Shown here one piece after another: positions 17,993 to 26,093 of a stretch of DNA of 38,234 nucleotides. Numbering within the stretch: the first letter of the stretch is position 1; every line of letters begins with the position of its first letter. The position numbers and the translations under genes are program-made. The notes below the pieces were generated by a model. It did not search any database and was not told where the DNA came from. It saw only the letters and a program-made list of their open reading frames with translations. This DNA is from Acidimicrobiales bacterium (GTDB taxonomy: Bacteria; Actinomycetota; Acidimicrobiia; Acidimicrobiales; Ilumatobacteraceae): NCBI GenBank assembly GCA_025463415.1, contig JAOBWO010000400.1, positions 1-38,234 on the forward strand, written 5' to 3'.

Positions 17993-18904
17993 ATGGATGA
18001 TCGATTCGCCCGTGTGGCAGCACTCGCGTCGGCTCAGCACGGCGCCCTCTCTGTCGTTCAGCTCGAGGGGATCGGTGTCGACCGTCGGGCCCGCAGCCGT
18101 TGGGCGACGCAGGGCAGGATCGAACGCCTCGGGCCGAACTCGTATGCCATCGTCGGTTCTCCTCCGTCGTGGCATCGTTCCGTTTGGGCGGCCGCAGCGG
18201 ACGTCCGTGGCTTCGGATATCCAGCCGGCAGGACCGCCGCACGATTGAACGGATTGGATGGATTCGTCGGTGACGAGATCGAGCTACTGGTCGCTCGCAC
18301 GCATCGGAACGCGGCAACACCGCATCAGGTGGCCACGACGTCGCTCGAGCTGTCGACTGTCGACACGGTCACGGTCGGTGGCATCCGCTGTCTCAGTGCC
18401 CAACGCCTGATCCTCGACGCGCCGCTGTTCGGCTTCACGCGTCTCGAAGTCGAGAACGCGATCGACTCGGCGATCCGGCTGAAGCTGGTGAGCGAACAAC
18501 GTCTGCGAGCCGCAGTGCTCGCACGCCACCGAGGTGGGATCAACCACGGCCGGGCACTGCTCGATGCGCTCGTCGACACCGGCGGCGAGAGCCGCCTCGA
18601 ACGCTGGTTCCTCGCCATCGTCCGTCGAGCAGGTCTGCCCCGGCCGACGCTCCAGAAGGTCTGGCGCACACAGACGCGCACCGTCGCTCGAGTCGACGCG
18701 TTCTTCTCAGGTGGTCTCGTCGTCGAGCTCGCCGGTCACGGCACACACTCGAGCCGTCGTGAGCGCCAGCGCGACGAGCAGCGTCGCACCGAGCTCACGC
18801 TCCTCGGCAACACGGTGATCACCTTCACCCACGACGATGTACGCGACCGGCCGAACTGGGTCGCCGATCGGTTGATCGAGGCCATTGCGCTGCTCGCAGC
18901 CTGA
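17993..18904 (+). CDS. AbiEi-antitoxin-like N-terminus fused to DUF559 nuclease-like domain
   Basis: A 303-residue two-part protein. Residues 1 to about 60 form a winged helix like the type IV antitoxin AbiEi (ALASAQHGALSVVQLEGIGV, then GRIERLGPNSYAIVG). Residues about 195-290 are a DUF559/Vsr-like restriction-nuclease fold: Glu199/Glu203, then RVDAFF with Asp235, VVELAGHGTH with Glu245 and His252, RDEQRR and FTHDDV. Key acidic residues are kept, so nuclease activity is possible. No AbiEii nucleotidyltransferase toxin is beside it. Such lone fusions are common in actinobacteria and of unknown function. ATG 17993 is preferred; GTG at 17978 would add 5 residues. Two copies of one palindrome bracket the gene. 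Confidence 0.8.
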   Translation: MDDRFARVAALASAQHGALSVVQLEGIGVDRRARSRWATQGRIERLGPNSYAIVGSPPSWHRSVWAAAADVRGFGYPAGRTAARLNGLDGFVGDEIELLVARTHRNAATPHQVATTSLELSTVDTVTVGGIRCLSAQRLILDAPLFGFTRLEVENAIDSAIRLKLVSEQRLRAAVLARHRGGINHGRALLDALVDTGGESRLERWFLAIVRRAGLPRPTLQKVWRTQTRTVARVDAFFSGGLVVELAGHGTHSSRRERQRDEQRRTELTLLGNTVITFTHDDVRDRPNWVADRLIEAIALLAA

Positions 18905-18906
18905 AC

Positions 18907-18951
18907 CGCTGTCCTCGGATGTCCGCGCCACGCGGACATTTCGTGACAGCG
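18907..18951. repeat. 45-bp palindrome, copy 2
   Basis: Same geometry as copy 1: 21-nt arms and a 3-nt centre (CCA), with perfect outer 7-bp and inner 9-bp stems. The 5 middle positions do not pair and would form an internal loop. It starts 2 bp after the AbiEi-type stop codon, so it may also act as a terminator. Confidence 0.85.
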
Positions 18952-18973
18952 ATCAGCGGTCGGCTGTCGGCCG

Positions 18974-19729
18974 TCAGCGGTCTCCGGCGATTCGGCGCCA
19001 GATCGCGCGGGGGGTGAGGCGCAGCACGGCGAACAGCGGGCCGAGCACACGCGGTACGTGCACGATCCGGCTCTTGGCGCTCGTCATCGCGTCGGCGATG
19101 GCCTCGGCCACGGCCTCCGGAGTGGACGCGAACGGAGCCGGGCGCAGACCGGTGGTCATCTTGCTGGTGACGAACCCGGGACGGATCACGTGCACCTGCA
19201 CACCGCTGCCCGCGACGGCATCGGCGAGGCCGAGGGCGAACGAGTCGAGCCCGGCCTTCGCTGAGCCGTAGAGGTAGTTGGACCGCCGTGGGCGGAGCGC
19301 GGCGACCGACGACAGCACGACGATGGTGCCGCGCCCGCGTTCAACCAGGTGATGGGCAACGTCCGTCAGCACTGCGGCGGGACCACTGAAGTTCGATTCG
19401 ATCAAGGCATTGGCGGACGCGCTGGTGGCGGTGATTCCGGCACCGTGGCCGAGGCTGCCGACGGCGCAGATGACGAGGTCGATCCCGCCGAGCTCCTCGG
19501 CCGCCGTGTCGATCAGCGGACCGTGTCCGGCCGCGTCGAGGGTGTCCCACGCGACGATGGTGACCTCGGCGATCGACAGGGGTTCCGCCTCGAGCCGTCG
19601 TTCCAGCGCGTCGATGTCCCGCGCGGCGAGCACGACTCGATCGAGCCCGTCGCTCGCCAGCCGACGCAGCGTGGCGAGCGCGATGTCGCTGTTGCCGCCG
19701 AGCACCAGCGCCGTGCGCGGCGCCGTCAT
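18974..19729 (-). CDS. Short-chain dehydrogenase, DprE2-like
   Basis: A 251-residue NAD(P)-dependent short-chain dehydrogenase. It has the glycine motif VLGGNSDIALA at residues 9-19, VVLSSVAA and the catalytic YGSAKAG with Tyr154 and Lys158. The segment RRSNYLYGSAKAGLDSF is strikingly like mycobacterial DprE2, the reductase that finishes decaprenylphospho-arabinose, and the C-terminal LRLTPRAIWRRI also resembles its ending. However, no DprE1-type oxidase is nearby, so true arabinan function is uncertain. The ATG overlaps the stop of the alpha/beta hydrolase (ATGA), so the pair is translationally coupled. Confidence 0.85.
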   Translation of the reverse strand: MTAPRTALVLGGNSDIALATLRRLASDGLDRVVLAARDIDALERRLEAEPLSIAEVTIVAWDTLDAAGHGPLIDTAAEELGGIDLVICAVGSLGHGAGITATSASANALIESNFSGPAAVLTDVAHHLVERGRGTIVVLSSVAALRPRRSNYLYGSAKAGLDSFALGLADAVAGSGVQVHVIRPGFVTSKMTTGLRPAPFASTPEAVAEAIADAMTSAKSRIVHVPRVLGPLFAVLRLTPRAIWRRIAGDR

Positions 19730-20502
19730 GAGCCGTTGACGAAGGCGACGATCGCCGGCGCGAACGCCGGCTCGCCGACGGCACCGAGATGATCACCGTC
19801 GATGACTGTCAGCTGCGCGCCCGGAATGGCCTCGGCGAGGACGTGCGGCCGAACCGCGAGTGGATCGTCGCGTCCGGCGACCACCAGGGTCGGTGCGGTG
19901 ATCCGGTTCAGCTCGATCGGGGAGCGGTGGACCCGTGCGACCTGCGCGGCGAGTGCGAAACGGTCGGCCCCGGTGTGATCGGCGAACTGGCGGAACGATG
20001 CGGCAGTCGGATCGGTGATCGTCGCCGGATCATCGGCGCGAAGGGCCGCCTGGATGAGATCCGTGGAGAGCGCTCGGGTGTCGGCGCCGCCACGCTCGAC
20101 GACTCCGGCTCCGACGCCGCCGATCACGAGTCGTCGGACCCGCGGCTCGGTCGATCCCACCAGCAGCGCGACGATTGCGCCCATCGAGTAACCGACCAGG
20201 TCGAACTCGTCGACGCCGAGCACGTCCGCCAAGGTCGCGACGTCCGCGGCCATCTTCTCCTCACCGTAGAAGTCCGGATCATGAGGATGGTCGGACCGAC
20301 CGTGGCCGCGGGCATCCAGCGCGACCACACGGCGGCCCGAGTCGGTCAACGCGGCCACGACGCCGGGCAGCACCCAGTTGAGGTTCGCGTTCGCAGCGAA
20401 CCCGTGATGGAGAACGACGGGTGGGCGCGAGCTGTCGCTGCCCCAGTCGTCGTATGCGATCTGCAGACCATCGGAGGAGGTGAACCACAGTGGATCGTTC
20501 AT
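19726..20502 (-). CDS. Alpha/beta hydrolase
   Basis: A 258-residue alpha/beta-hydrolase fold protein. It shows the oxyanion segment LHHGFAAN, DARGHGRSDHP, the nucleophile elbow GYSMGA with Ser106, the acid in VVAGRDDPL and the histidine in DGDHLGAVGEP. No signal peptide is present. The substrate could be an ester, lactone or C-C bond compound. It is followed with a 4-bp overlap by the DprE2-like reductase, so the two likely act in one pathway. It starts 18 bp after the stop of the carotenoid oxygenase on the same strand and may be part of that transcript. Confidence 0.87.
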   Translation of the reverse strand: MNDPLWFTSSDGLQIAYDDWGSDSSRPPVVLHHGFAANANLNWVLPGVVAALTDSGRRVVALDARGHGRSDHPHDPDFYGEEKMAADVATLADVLGVDEFDLVGYSMGAIVALLVGSTEPRVRRLVIGGVGAGVVERGGADTRALSTDLIQAALRADDPATITDPTAASFRQFADHTGADRFALAAQVARVHRSPIELNRITAPTLVVAGRDDPLAVRPHVLAEAIPGAQLTVIDGDHLGAVGEPAFAPAIVAFVNGS

Positions 20503-20520
20503 CCAGCCAGTATTGCCGGG

Positions 20521-22122
20521 TCAGGCGGGGACCCATGCGGCGTGGAAGCCGTACGGCACGCGGCGGGGGAGCGCGATGCTGGCGACGGGTCCGGCCGCGA
20601 CATCGCTCGCATCGATGATCACGAGCTCACTGACCCCGGTCGCCTCGTCGTGCACCAAGCTCAAGAGGTAGCCGGCGTCGTCGTCGAGATCGCTGCCGGC
20701 CGCCACGAACAGCCACTCGCCGGAGTGCCGTGACGGTCCGGGATCCCACTCGGTGCGGCTGTTGTCGCGGGAGTCGTGCTTGATCAGCCCGCCGAACTCC
20801 ACCGTCGCGGGGTTCTCGCGCGTGCCCACCAGGTAGCTGTAGCGGTGCTCGCGGCCGAGCCGTCGTGGATCACGGCTGGGGAGGTCGCCGGGGTTGTCGA
20901 CGGCGAGGACGTCGTCCTGCGTCGCACCGGTCGCGGTGTCGAAGGTCCAGCGCCGGAAGGAGGCGTCGCCGCCGAGCAGCTGGCCGGGTGCGAACATCGA
21001 GGACAGCCGGCACACGTCGACCACGACCTCGTCACCGCGGCGGAACGCATTCGCACCGTGGAAGACGTAGCACGGGTCGAGGTCGAACCACTGGATCGCC
21101 GACGCACCGCCCATCAGCGGCATGATGCCGACCCGGGCGCCATCCTCGGGTGACCAGCGATACGGGAACGCGGCCGATCGTGGGTCGGCGATGTAGGCGA
21201 TCGCAGCGTCGAGGTCGAAGGTGACCGGTAGGTCCCAGAACACCGCATCGGTGGAGGTGATCGCGAAGTCGTGCATCATCGTGCTCCGTGGCACGTCGAC
21301 GACCTCGCTGTGGACGAGCGTGCCGTCCGCTTCGGTGATGTGGTACGTGAGGTACGGCGGAGTGAAGCCGTAGCCGAAGGAGTGCAGACGCCCCGTTGCG
21401 GGATCGATCTTCGGGTGGGCGGTGAACGCGGTGGTCAGCCGGCCGGCGAAGTCGTACGGCCCGACCGTGGAGAGGTTCGTCGGGTCGAGCCGGTACGGAA
21501 GCCCGATCTCGCCGCTCGTCAACAACCGATCGGCGTGCCAGATGCACGAGACGTTCGACTCGTTCGAGGCACCGCCCGGCGGTCCCTGACCGAACCCGGC
21601 GCCGGCCTGGTACATGGACGTCCCGACGTAGCGGTTGCGGTACTCGACCGCACGACCTCGCTCGAGCCGCACACCGTGCACCATCCCGTCGCCGAAGAAC
21701 CAGTGCGGCGAATCGCCGACCGAGGGGTTCGATCCGTTGCGCACGTACATGCCGGTCAGCTCCGGCGGGATGGAGCCGGTCACGACCAGCGCAGTGGAAT
21801 CGATCTCGTCGAAGACCGGCGCGTAGTTGCCCTGCATCCACCAGGGCCGGTTCGGATCAACGGCGACCGTTGTCTCGGTGACGGCGGCGCTGGTGGTGGG
21901 CGGGCTGGTTGTCGTGCTGGTTGCGGTGGTGCTGGTGGCCGATGGGATGGTGGTCGTCGTCGGAACTATGGGCGTCGGGGCGACGGTCGGCGCAGCCGTC
22001 GTCCGCGCCGAGTCGTCCGAGCACGACGCGATGAACGCAGCGACCGGTGCGGCCCCGGCGCCGAGCGCGGACCAACGCAACAGGTCGCGCCGGCTCAGAC
22101 TCCTCTGGTCGCTGGTGCCCAC
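20521..22122 (-). CDS. Carotenoid oxygenase family protein with Tat lipoprotein signal
   Basis: A 533-residue RPE65-type oxygenase that uses non-haem iron held by four histidines. All four are visible: His236 (TAHPK), His284 (MMHDFAI), His355 (VFHGANAF) and His527 (GFHAAWVP). The N-terminus carries a twin-arginine signal (SRRDLLRW) and a lipobox FIASC with Cys34, followed by about 50 residues rich in Thr/Pro/Ala. It should therefore be a lipid-anchored protein outside the membrane. Family members cleave carotenoids, apocarotenoids, stilbenes or lignin-derived double bonds. The GTG at 22122 gives the complete signal. The divergent AhpD-like gene starts 62 bp away. Confidence 0.9.
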   Translation of the reverse strand: MGTSDQRSLSRRDLLRWSALGAGAAPVAAFIASCSDDSARTTAAPTVAPTPIVPTTTTIPSATSTTATSTTTSPPTTSAAVTETTVAVDPNRPWWMQGNYAPVFDEIDSTALVVTGSIPPELTGMYVRNGSNPSVGDSPHWFFGDGMVHGVRLERGRAVEYRNRYVGTSMYQAGAGFGQGPPGGASNESNVSCIWHADRLLTSGEIGLPYRLDPTNLSTVGPYDFAGRLTTAFTAHPKIDPATGRLHSFGYGFTPPYLTYHITEADGTLVHSEVVDVPRSTMMHDFAITSTDAVFWDLPVTFDLDAAIAYIADPRSAAFPYRWSPEDGARVGIMPLMGGASAIQWFDLDPCYVFHGANAFRRGDEVVVDVCRLSSMFAPGQLLGGDASFRRWTFDTATGATQDDVLAVDNPGDLPSRDPRRLGREHRYSYLVGTRENPATVEFGGLIKHDSRDNSRTEWDPGPSRHSGEWLFVAAGSDLDDDAGYLLSLVHDEATGVSELVIIDASDVAAGPVASIALPRRVPYGFHAAWVPA

Positions 22123-22172
22123 GCGGAGAGTGTTGCACGCGGTCCGCTACCGACACGTCGACGGACACGACC

Positions 22173-22178
22173 TACCAT
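22173..22178 (+). promoter_or_regulatory. -10 element, leaderless promoter of the AhpD-like gene
   Basis: TACCAT ends 6 nt before the ATG at 22185. No Shine-Dalgarno sequence is present. Confidence 0.6.
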
Positions 22179-22184
22179 CGCGGC

Positions 22185-22697
22185 ATGGCACGCATCGCGC
22201 TTCCCGACAACGGCAACCTCGACGTGATCAACGCGCTGTCGATCGCTCGCCCGGAGATGGCCAAGGCGGTCGGCGGCTACGACGCCGCTGTCGCAGCCAG
22301 CACGCTGGATCCACGCCTGCACGAGCTGGTGCGGATGCGCGTCGCCCAGATCAACGCCTGCACGGTCTGCCTCTCGTGGCGCACGCCAGCTGCGCTCGCC
22401 GCCGGAGTCACCGACGAGCTCCTCGACCAGGTCGAGCACTATGCAACCGCAGCCGACCTCACCGTCGCCGAGAAGGTCGCGATCGAGTACGCCGAACGGT
22501 TCAGCCGCGACTCGGCGAACATCGACGACGCCTTCTTCGCTCGGCTGACCGCAGCGTTCAGCCCGGCCGACATCGTCGAGCTGACCCTGGTGATCGCCAA
22601 GTACATCGCCTTCGGCCGGTTCATGCAGGTCCTCGGCCTCGACCAGAGCTGCGGCATCGACTACGCCCAGCAGGTGAGCGCCGGCACCGCCGGCTGA
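22185..22697 (+). CDS. AhpD/carboxymuconolactone decarboxylase-like protein
   Basis: A 170-residue all-helical protein of the AhpD superfamily. The redox pair is Cys59-Thr-Val-Cys62 in RMRVAQINACTVCLSWR, the typical place. Members act as alkylhydroperoxidases or as carboxymuconolactone decarboxylases; CxxC points to peroxidase-type redox chemistry. EYAERFS and LTLVIAKYIAFGRFMQ are further family features. It diverges from the carotenoid oxygenase gene and is followed 102 bp later by the first deaminase gene, with a hairpin between them. Membership in the downstream cluster is therefore uncertain. Confidence 0.85.
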   Translation: MARIALPDNGNLDVINALSIARPEMAKAVGGYDAAVAASTLDPRLHELVRMRVAQINACTVCLSWRTPAALAAGVTDELLDQVEHYATAADLTVAEKVAIEYAERFSRDSANIDDAFFARLTAAFSPADIVELTLVIAKYIAFGRFMQVLGLDQSCGIDYAQQVSAGTAG

Positions 22698-22716
22698 TCC
22701 GTCGGGCGCGGCCGAG

Positions 22717-22732
22717 GTCCGCCGCCGCGGAC
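22717..22732 (+). terminator. Short GC hairpin after the AhpD-like gene
   Basis: GTCCGC and GCGGAC pair over 6 bp with a 4-nt loop, 20 bp after the stop codon. There is no T-tract. Confidence 0.3.
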
Positions 22733-22799
22733 ACGGTGCTCATCGTTCCGTGTGCCTCCGTTCACGGCGGCGAAACATCGCAGGCTCACAGTACGAGTC

Positions 22800-23843
22800 G
22801 TGCCCACATCGCTGCGCGACACGTTGACCCGCCTGCCGAAGGTGGAGTTGCACGTCCATCTCGAGGGCACGATGCTGGCCGACACGCTGAGCGAGCTCGC
22901 TCGGAAGAACGGTGTCACCCCACCGGCCCCGCTCGACGAGATGTACCGCTACGCCAACCTGAGCGGCTTCCTCGACGTGTTCTGGTTCGTGCAATCGGTC
23001 CTGCAGACACGCGAGGACTGGGCGATGCTCGCCTACGAGAGCGTCCTCCAGGCTGCGTCGAACGGTGTCATCTACCGCGAGGTGTTCTTCACGCCGGCGC
23101 GCCACCTGCGCAGCGGCATGTCCCTGGCCGACATCGTCGCCGGCGTCGACGACGGGATGTCCGCGGGCGAGCGCGAGACGGGATCCGAAACGCGCATGAT
23201 CTACGACATCGACCGTGACTTCGGCCCCAGCGTGGCTGACGAGCAGTTGGAGATGTTGCTCGAACTCCGCCGCCGCGCTGCGCACGGCATCGACCGGGTG
23301 ATCGGCATCGGCATGGACTCGACCGAGCGTGGTGTCGATCCCAGCGTGTTTGCTCCCGCATACCGCGCCGCCAAGGCAGCCGGTCTGCACCGCACCGGCC
23401 ACCAGGGCGAGGACTCGCCCGCGTGGGCGATCGAGATCGCACTCGACGTGCTCGGGTGCGAGCGGATCGATCACGGCATCTCCGTGCTCGAGGACGCTGC
23501 GCTCGTCGCCCGTCTGGTCGACGAGCAGATCCCGCTGACCGTGTGCCCGACGGCGAACGTGGTGATCAACCCGGACAAGTGCGTGTCGCTCGACGCGCAC
23601 GCCTATCCGGCGATGCGCGCCGCAGGGTTGCTGGCGACGTTGAACACCGACGACCCGGCACTCGTCGGGCTCTCGCTCGGCGCCGAGTACACCAACGTCG
23701 CCAACGCGTACGGCTACGGCCTGTCGACGATGGTCCAGATCGCGCACGACGGCGTCACGGCGACATGGGCCGACGACGACGACAAGCGCCGCATGCATGC
23801 GGTGATCGACGAGGTCTCTGCGGAGCTCCTCCACGCCGGTTGA
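22800..23843 (+). CDS. Adenosine/adenine deaminase family protein (first copy)
   Basis: A metal-dependent amidohydrolase-fold deaminase of 347 residues. Metal and catalytic residues are intact: His18/His20 in ELHVHLEG, His201 and Glu204 in GHQGED (family HAGE), His225 in RIDHGIS and Asp284/Asp285 in LNTDDPAL. The family removes amino or alkylamino groups from purines or purine nucleosides, and some members act on N6-methyl-AMP or aminodeoxyfutalosine, so the exact substrate is open. The GTG at 22800 starts just before LPKVELHVH; TACGAG lies upstream as a weak -10. It precedes the ABC importer genes and may supply or follow their substrate. Confidence 0.88.
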   Translation: MPTSLRDTLTRLPKVELHVHLEGTMLADTLSELARKNGVTPPAPLDEMYRYANLSGFLDVFWFVQSVLQTREDWAMLAYESVLQAASNGVIYREVFFTPARHLRSGMSLADIVAGVDDGMSAGERETGSETRMIYDIDRDFGPSVADEQLEMLLELRRRAAHGIDRVIGIGMDSTERGVDPSVFAPAYRAAKAAGLHRTGHQGEDSPAWAIEIALDVLGCERIDHGISVLEDAALVARLVDEQIPLTVCPTANVVINPDKCVSLDAHAYPAMRAAGLLATLNTDDPALVGLSLGAEYTNVANAYGYGLSTMVQIAHDGVTATWADDDDKRRMHAVIDEVSAELLHAG

Positions 23844-23981
23844 CGGATCGCGCCGCTGCGACGTGCGAGCACAGACCGTTCACCAACCCCCACGCCGCCC
23901 GAAACACGGAGGAAATGCGCGATGCGTACCGTCCTCGCCGAGGGAGATGGCGCACTCGAGCGCCTCAGGGATGGAGGACCC

Positions 23982-25199
23982 ATGACCACGATGAACCGAC
24001 GTGACCTGTTGCAGAGAGGTCTGCAGCTCAGCGGGGGAGCGGTGCTCGGTGCCGCGTTCTTGGCCGCCTGCGGCTCGGACAAGAAGACAGCGACGACGAC
24101 GGCGCCCACGACCGCCCCGACTACCGCCGCGACGACGGCGGACACCACGGCCGCGACGACCGCTGCAACGACTGCCGCATCCACCGGCGACACCACGGCC
24201 GCGACGACGGCGGTCACCGACGCCGGCGGGGCCACCACGGTTGCGATCGCTCCCAGCGATCTCGGCGCGATGACCCTTCGCCTGTCGTGGATCAAGAACT
24301 CCGAGTTCGCAGGCGCCTACCTCGCGGACACCAACGGGTACTACACCGCCGCCGGATTCTCGTCGGTCGATCTCATCGCCGGCGGCCCGTCGGCCACTGC
24401 TTCCGAGGTCGACGTCTCGTCGGGCACGGCGCTCGTCGGCATCTCGGCTCCGGACCTGACCGCGGCCGCCATCGCGGCGGGTGGTGATCTCGTCATCATC
24501 GGTGCGGAGTACCAGAAGAACCCGTTCGCGGTGATGTCGCTGGCCAGCAACCCGATCAAGACGCCAGAGGACATGTACGGCAAGAAGTTCGGGCTGCAGA
24601 GCGCCAACCAGGTGGTCTGGGACGCGTTCGTCGCGGCGTCCGGCATCGACGACTCCAAGATCATCAAGTTCCCGGCGCAGTTCAACCCGCAACCGCTGGT
24701 CGACGGCGAGTGCGACTGCTGGTTCAGCTTCGTCACGAACGAGCCGAACCTGCTCAAGGTGCAGGGTGTCGACACGGTGACCTTCCTGTTGGCGGACTTC
24801 GGCTATCCGCTCGTCAGCGAGACGTACGTGACCAAGAAGGACACGGTGAAGAGCAGCCCCGATGCGCTGAAGGCGTTCCTCAAGGCGCAGATCCAAGGGT
24901 GGCGCGACGTGTACTCCGATCCCGCCGGTGCTGCGAAGCTGACCACCAGCAAGTACGGAGCCGACCAAGGCCTCGACACTGCCGAGCAGCAGCTCGAAGT
25001 CGAGTCCGAGCTGACGCTCGTGTTCACCGACGCGGCCAAGACGATCGGGATCCTCAACGTCAGCGACGACCTGATCAAGGAGAACATCGACGTCTTGACC
25101 AAGGCCGGGCTCACCATCACGGCCGAGGACCTCTTCGATCTGTCGTTGCTCAGGGCCGTCTACGACGAGAACCCCGACCTCCTCGGCATCCCGAGCTGA
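23982..25199 (+). CDS. ABC transporter substrate-binding lipoprotein, NMT1/THI5-like
   Basis: A 405-residue binding protein. Its signal has twin arginines (NRRDLLQRG) and lipobox LAAC with Cys30, so it is lipid-anchored outside the membrane. A Thr/Ala-rich linker of about 60 residues follows. The ligand domain begins [23 protein letters not shown], the standard NMT1/THI5 opening, and contains [15 protein letters not shown], a cysteine-bearing loop in the position of the Thi5-type motif. The family binds pyrimidines, riboflavin, purine-like rings, sulfonates or nitrate. GGAGG lies 4 nt before this ATG; an upstream in-frame ATG at 23922 would place 20 residues before the signal and is less likely. 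Confidence 0.9.
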   Translation: MTTMNRRDLLQRGLQLSGGAVLGAAFLAACGSDKKTATTTAPTTAPTTAATTADTTAATTAATTAASTGDTTAATTAVTDAGGATTVAIAPSDLGAMTLRLSWIKNSEFAGAYLADTNGYYTAAGFSSVDLIAGGPSATASEVDVSSGTALVGISAPDLTAAAIAAGGDLVIIGAEYQKNPFAVMSLASNPIKTPEDMYGKKFGLQSANQVVWDAFVAASGIDDSKIIKFPAQFNPQPLVDGECDCWFSFVTNEPNLLKVQGVDTVTFLLADFGYPLVSETYVTKKDTVKSSPDALKAFLKAQIQGWRDVYSDPAGAAKLTTSKYGADQGLDTAEQQLEVESELTLVFTDAAKTIGILNVSDDLIKENIDVLTKAGLTITAEDLFDLSLLRAVYDENPDLLGIPS

Positions 25200-25207
25200 G
25201 TCGGGAC

Positions 25208-26083
25208 GTGAATGTGACGGAGGAGGACGGAGCGGCGACCGACGAAAGTCGAATGGGAGAGGTCGCCGATCCGTCCTCGCCGTCCTCAGCCGTCAGCCCG
25301 GGCGCGGGCATTGCGATCTCGGCGCTGACCAAGGTGTTCACGATCGGGCGCAAGCGAGTCGTCGCGCTCGACAACCTGAACCTGCGGACACCGCAGGGAT
25401 CGTTCCTGTCGCTGTTGGGGCCGTCCGGTTGCGGCAAGTCGACGGTGTTGCGGATCATCGCCGACCTGGAGACACCGACGTCGGGCGACGTCAGGGTGCA
25501 CGGGGAGAAGCCGAAGGCGTTGCGCGACAAGCGCCACCTCGGCATCGCGTTCCAGGACGCAGCGTTGCTGCCGTGGCGCACGGTGGAGAGCAACATCCGG
25601 CTTCCGCTCGAGGTCAGTGGCGTCAAGGTCGCCGCCAACGTGATCCCCGATCTGATCAGTCTTGTCGGGCTCGAGGGCTTCGAGAAGGCGCGTCCGGCGC
25701 AGCTCTCCGGTGGCATGCGACAGCGTGTCGCCATCGCCCGCGCGTTGGTCGTCGAGCCCCAGGTGTTGCTCCTCGACGAACCATTCGGCGCGCTCGACGA
25801 GATGACCCGGCGCCGGCTCAACCTCGAGTTGCTGCGGATCTGGACAGAACGCGTGACCACGACGCTCCTCGTCACCCACTCCATCGCCGAGGCCGTGTTC
25901 CTGTCCGACACGGTTGCGGTGATGAGCCCGCGACCGGGCCGGATCAAGTCCGTCGTGCCGATCGATCTGCCCCGCCCCCGCACGCCGGAGATGCTGCGCA
26001 GCCACGAGTTCCACGCACTCGAGGATCACCTCTCCGACCTGTTGTTCGCCGACGGTGCCTCGGCGAGCGGCGACGACCTGTGA
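25208..26083 (+). CDS. ABC importer ATP-binding protein (SsuB/TauB type)
   Basis: A 291-residue ATPase that powers the adjacent permeases. It has Walker [10 protein letters not shown] with Lys77, Q-loop [15 protein letters not shown], signature LSGGMRQR, Walker [18 protein letters not shown] and a switch histidine in [10 protein letters not shown]. The PWRTV and LDEMTR segments are typical of nitrate/sulfonate/taurine-type importers, which pair with NMT1-like binding proteins. The GTG at 25208 starts 8 bp after the binding-protein stop. It gives a long acidic N-terminus of about 35 residues; ATG 25253 is an alternative. The permease starts 10 bp downstream. Confidence 0.92.
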   Translation: MNVTEEDGAATDESRMGEVADPSSPSSAVSPGAGIAISALTKVFTIGRKRVVALDNLNLRTPQGSFLSLLGPSGCGKSTVLRIIADLETPTSGDVRVHGEKPKALRDKRHLGIAFQDAALLPWRTVESNIRLPLEVSGVKVAANVIPDLISLVGLEGFEKARPAQLSGGMRQRVAIARALVVEPQVLLLDEPFGALDEMTRRRLNLELLRIWTERVTTTLLVTHSIAEAVFLSDTVAVMSPRPGRIKSVVPIDLPRPRTPEMLRSHEFHALEDHLSDLLFADGASASGDDL

Positions 26084-26093
26084 GCGCGTCGTC

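Noticed and set aside
17624-18175. 183-residue minus-strand frame reaching into the AbiEi-type gene
   Set aside because: Only its last 64 residues look protein-like; the upstream part is a shadow of the plus-strand gene.
17904-18951. Insertion sequence with terminal inverted repeats
   Set aside because: No transposase is encoded, each flank is a palindrome in itself and no target duplication was seen.
23844-23981. TPP riboswitch before the NMT1/THI5-like binding protein
   Set aside because: The conserved CTGAGA and ACCTG elements of the TPP aptamer are absent.
23915-24004. Short 29-residue Arg-rich reading frame overlapping the binding-protein start, possible leader peptide
   Set aside because: The ribosome binding site is only 2 nt from its ATG and the coding content looks like a frame shadow.
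24090-24240. Repeated GCGACGAC-like units in the binding-protein gene, CRISPR or satellite repeat
   Set aside because: They encode the Thr/Ala-rich lipoprotein linker; there are no spacers or constant repeat length.
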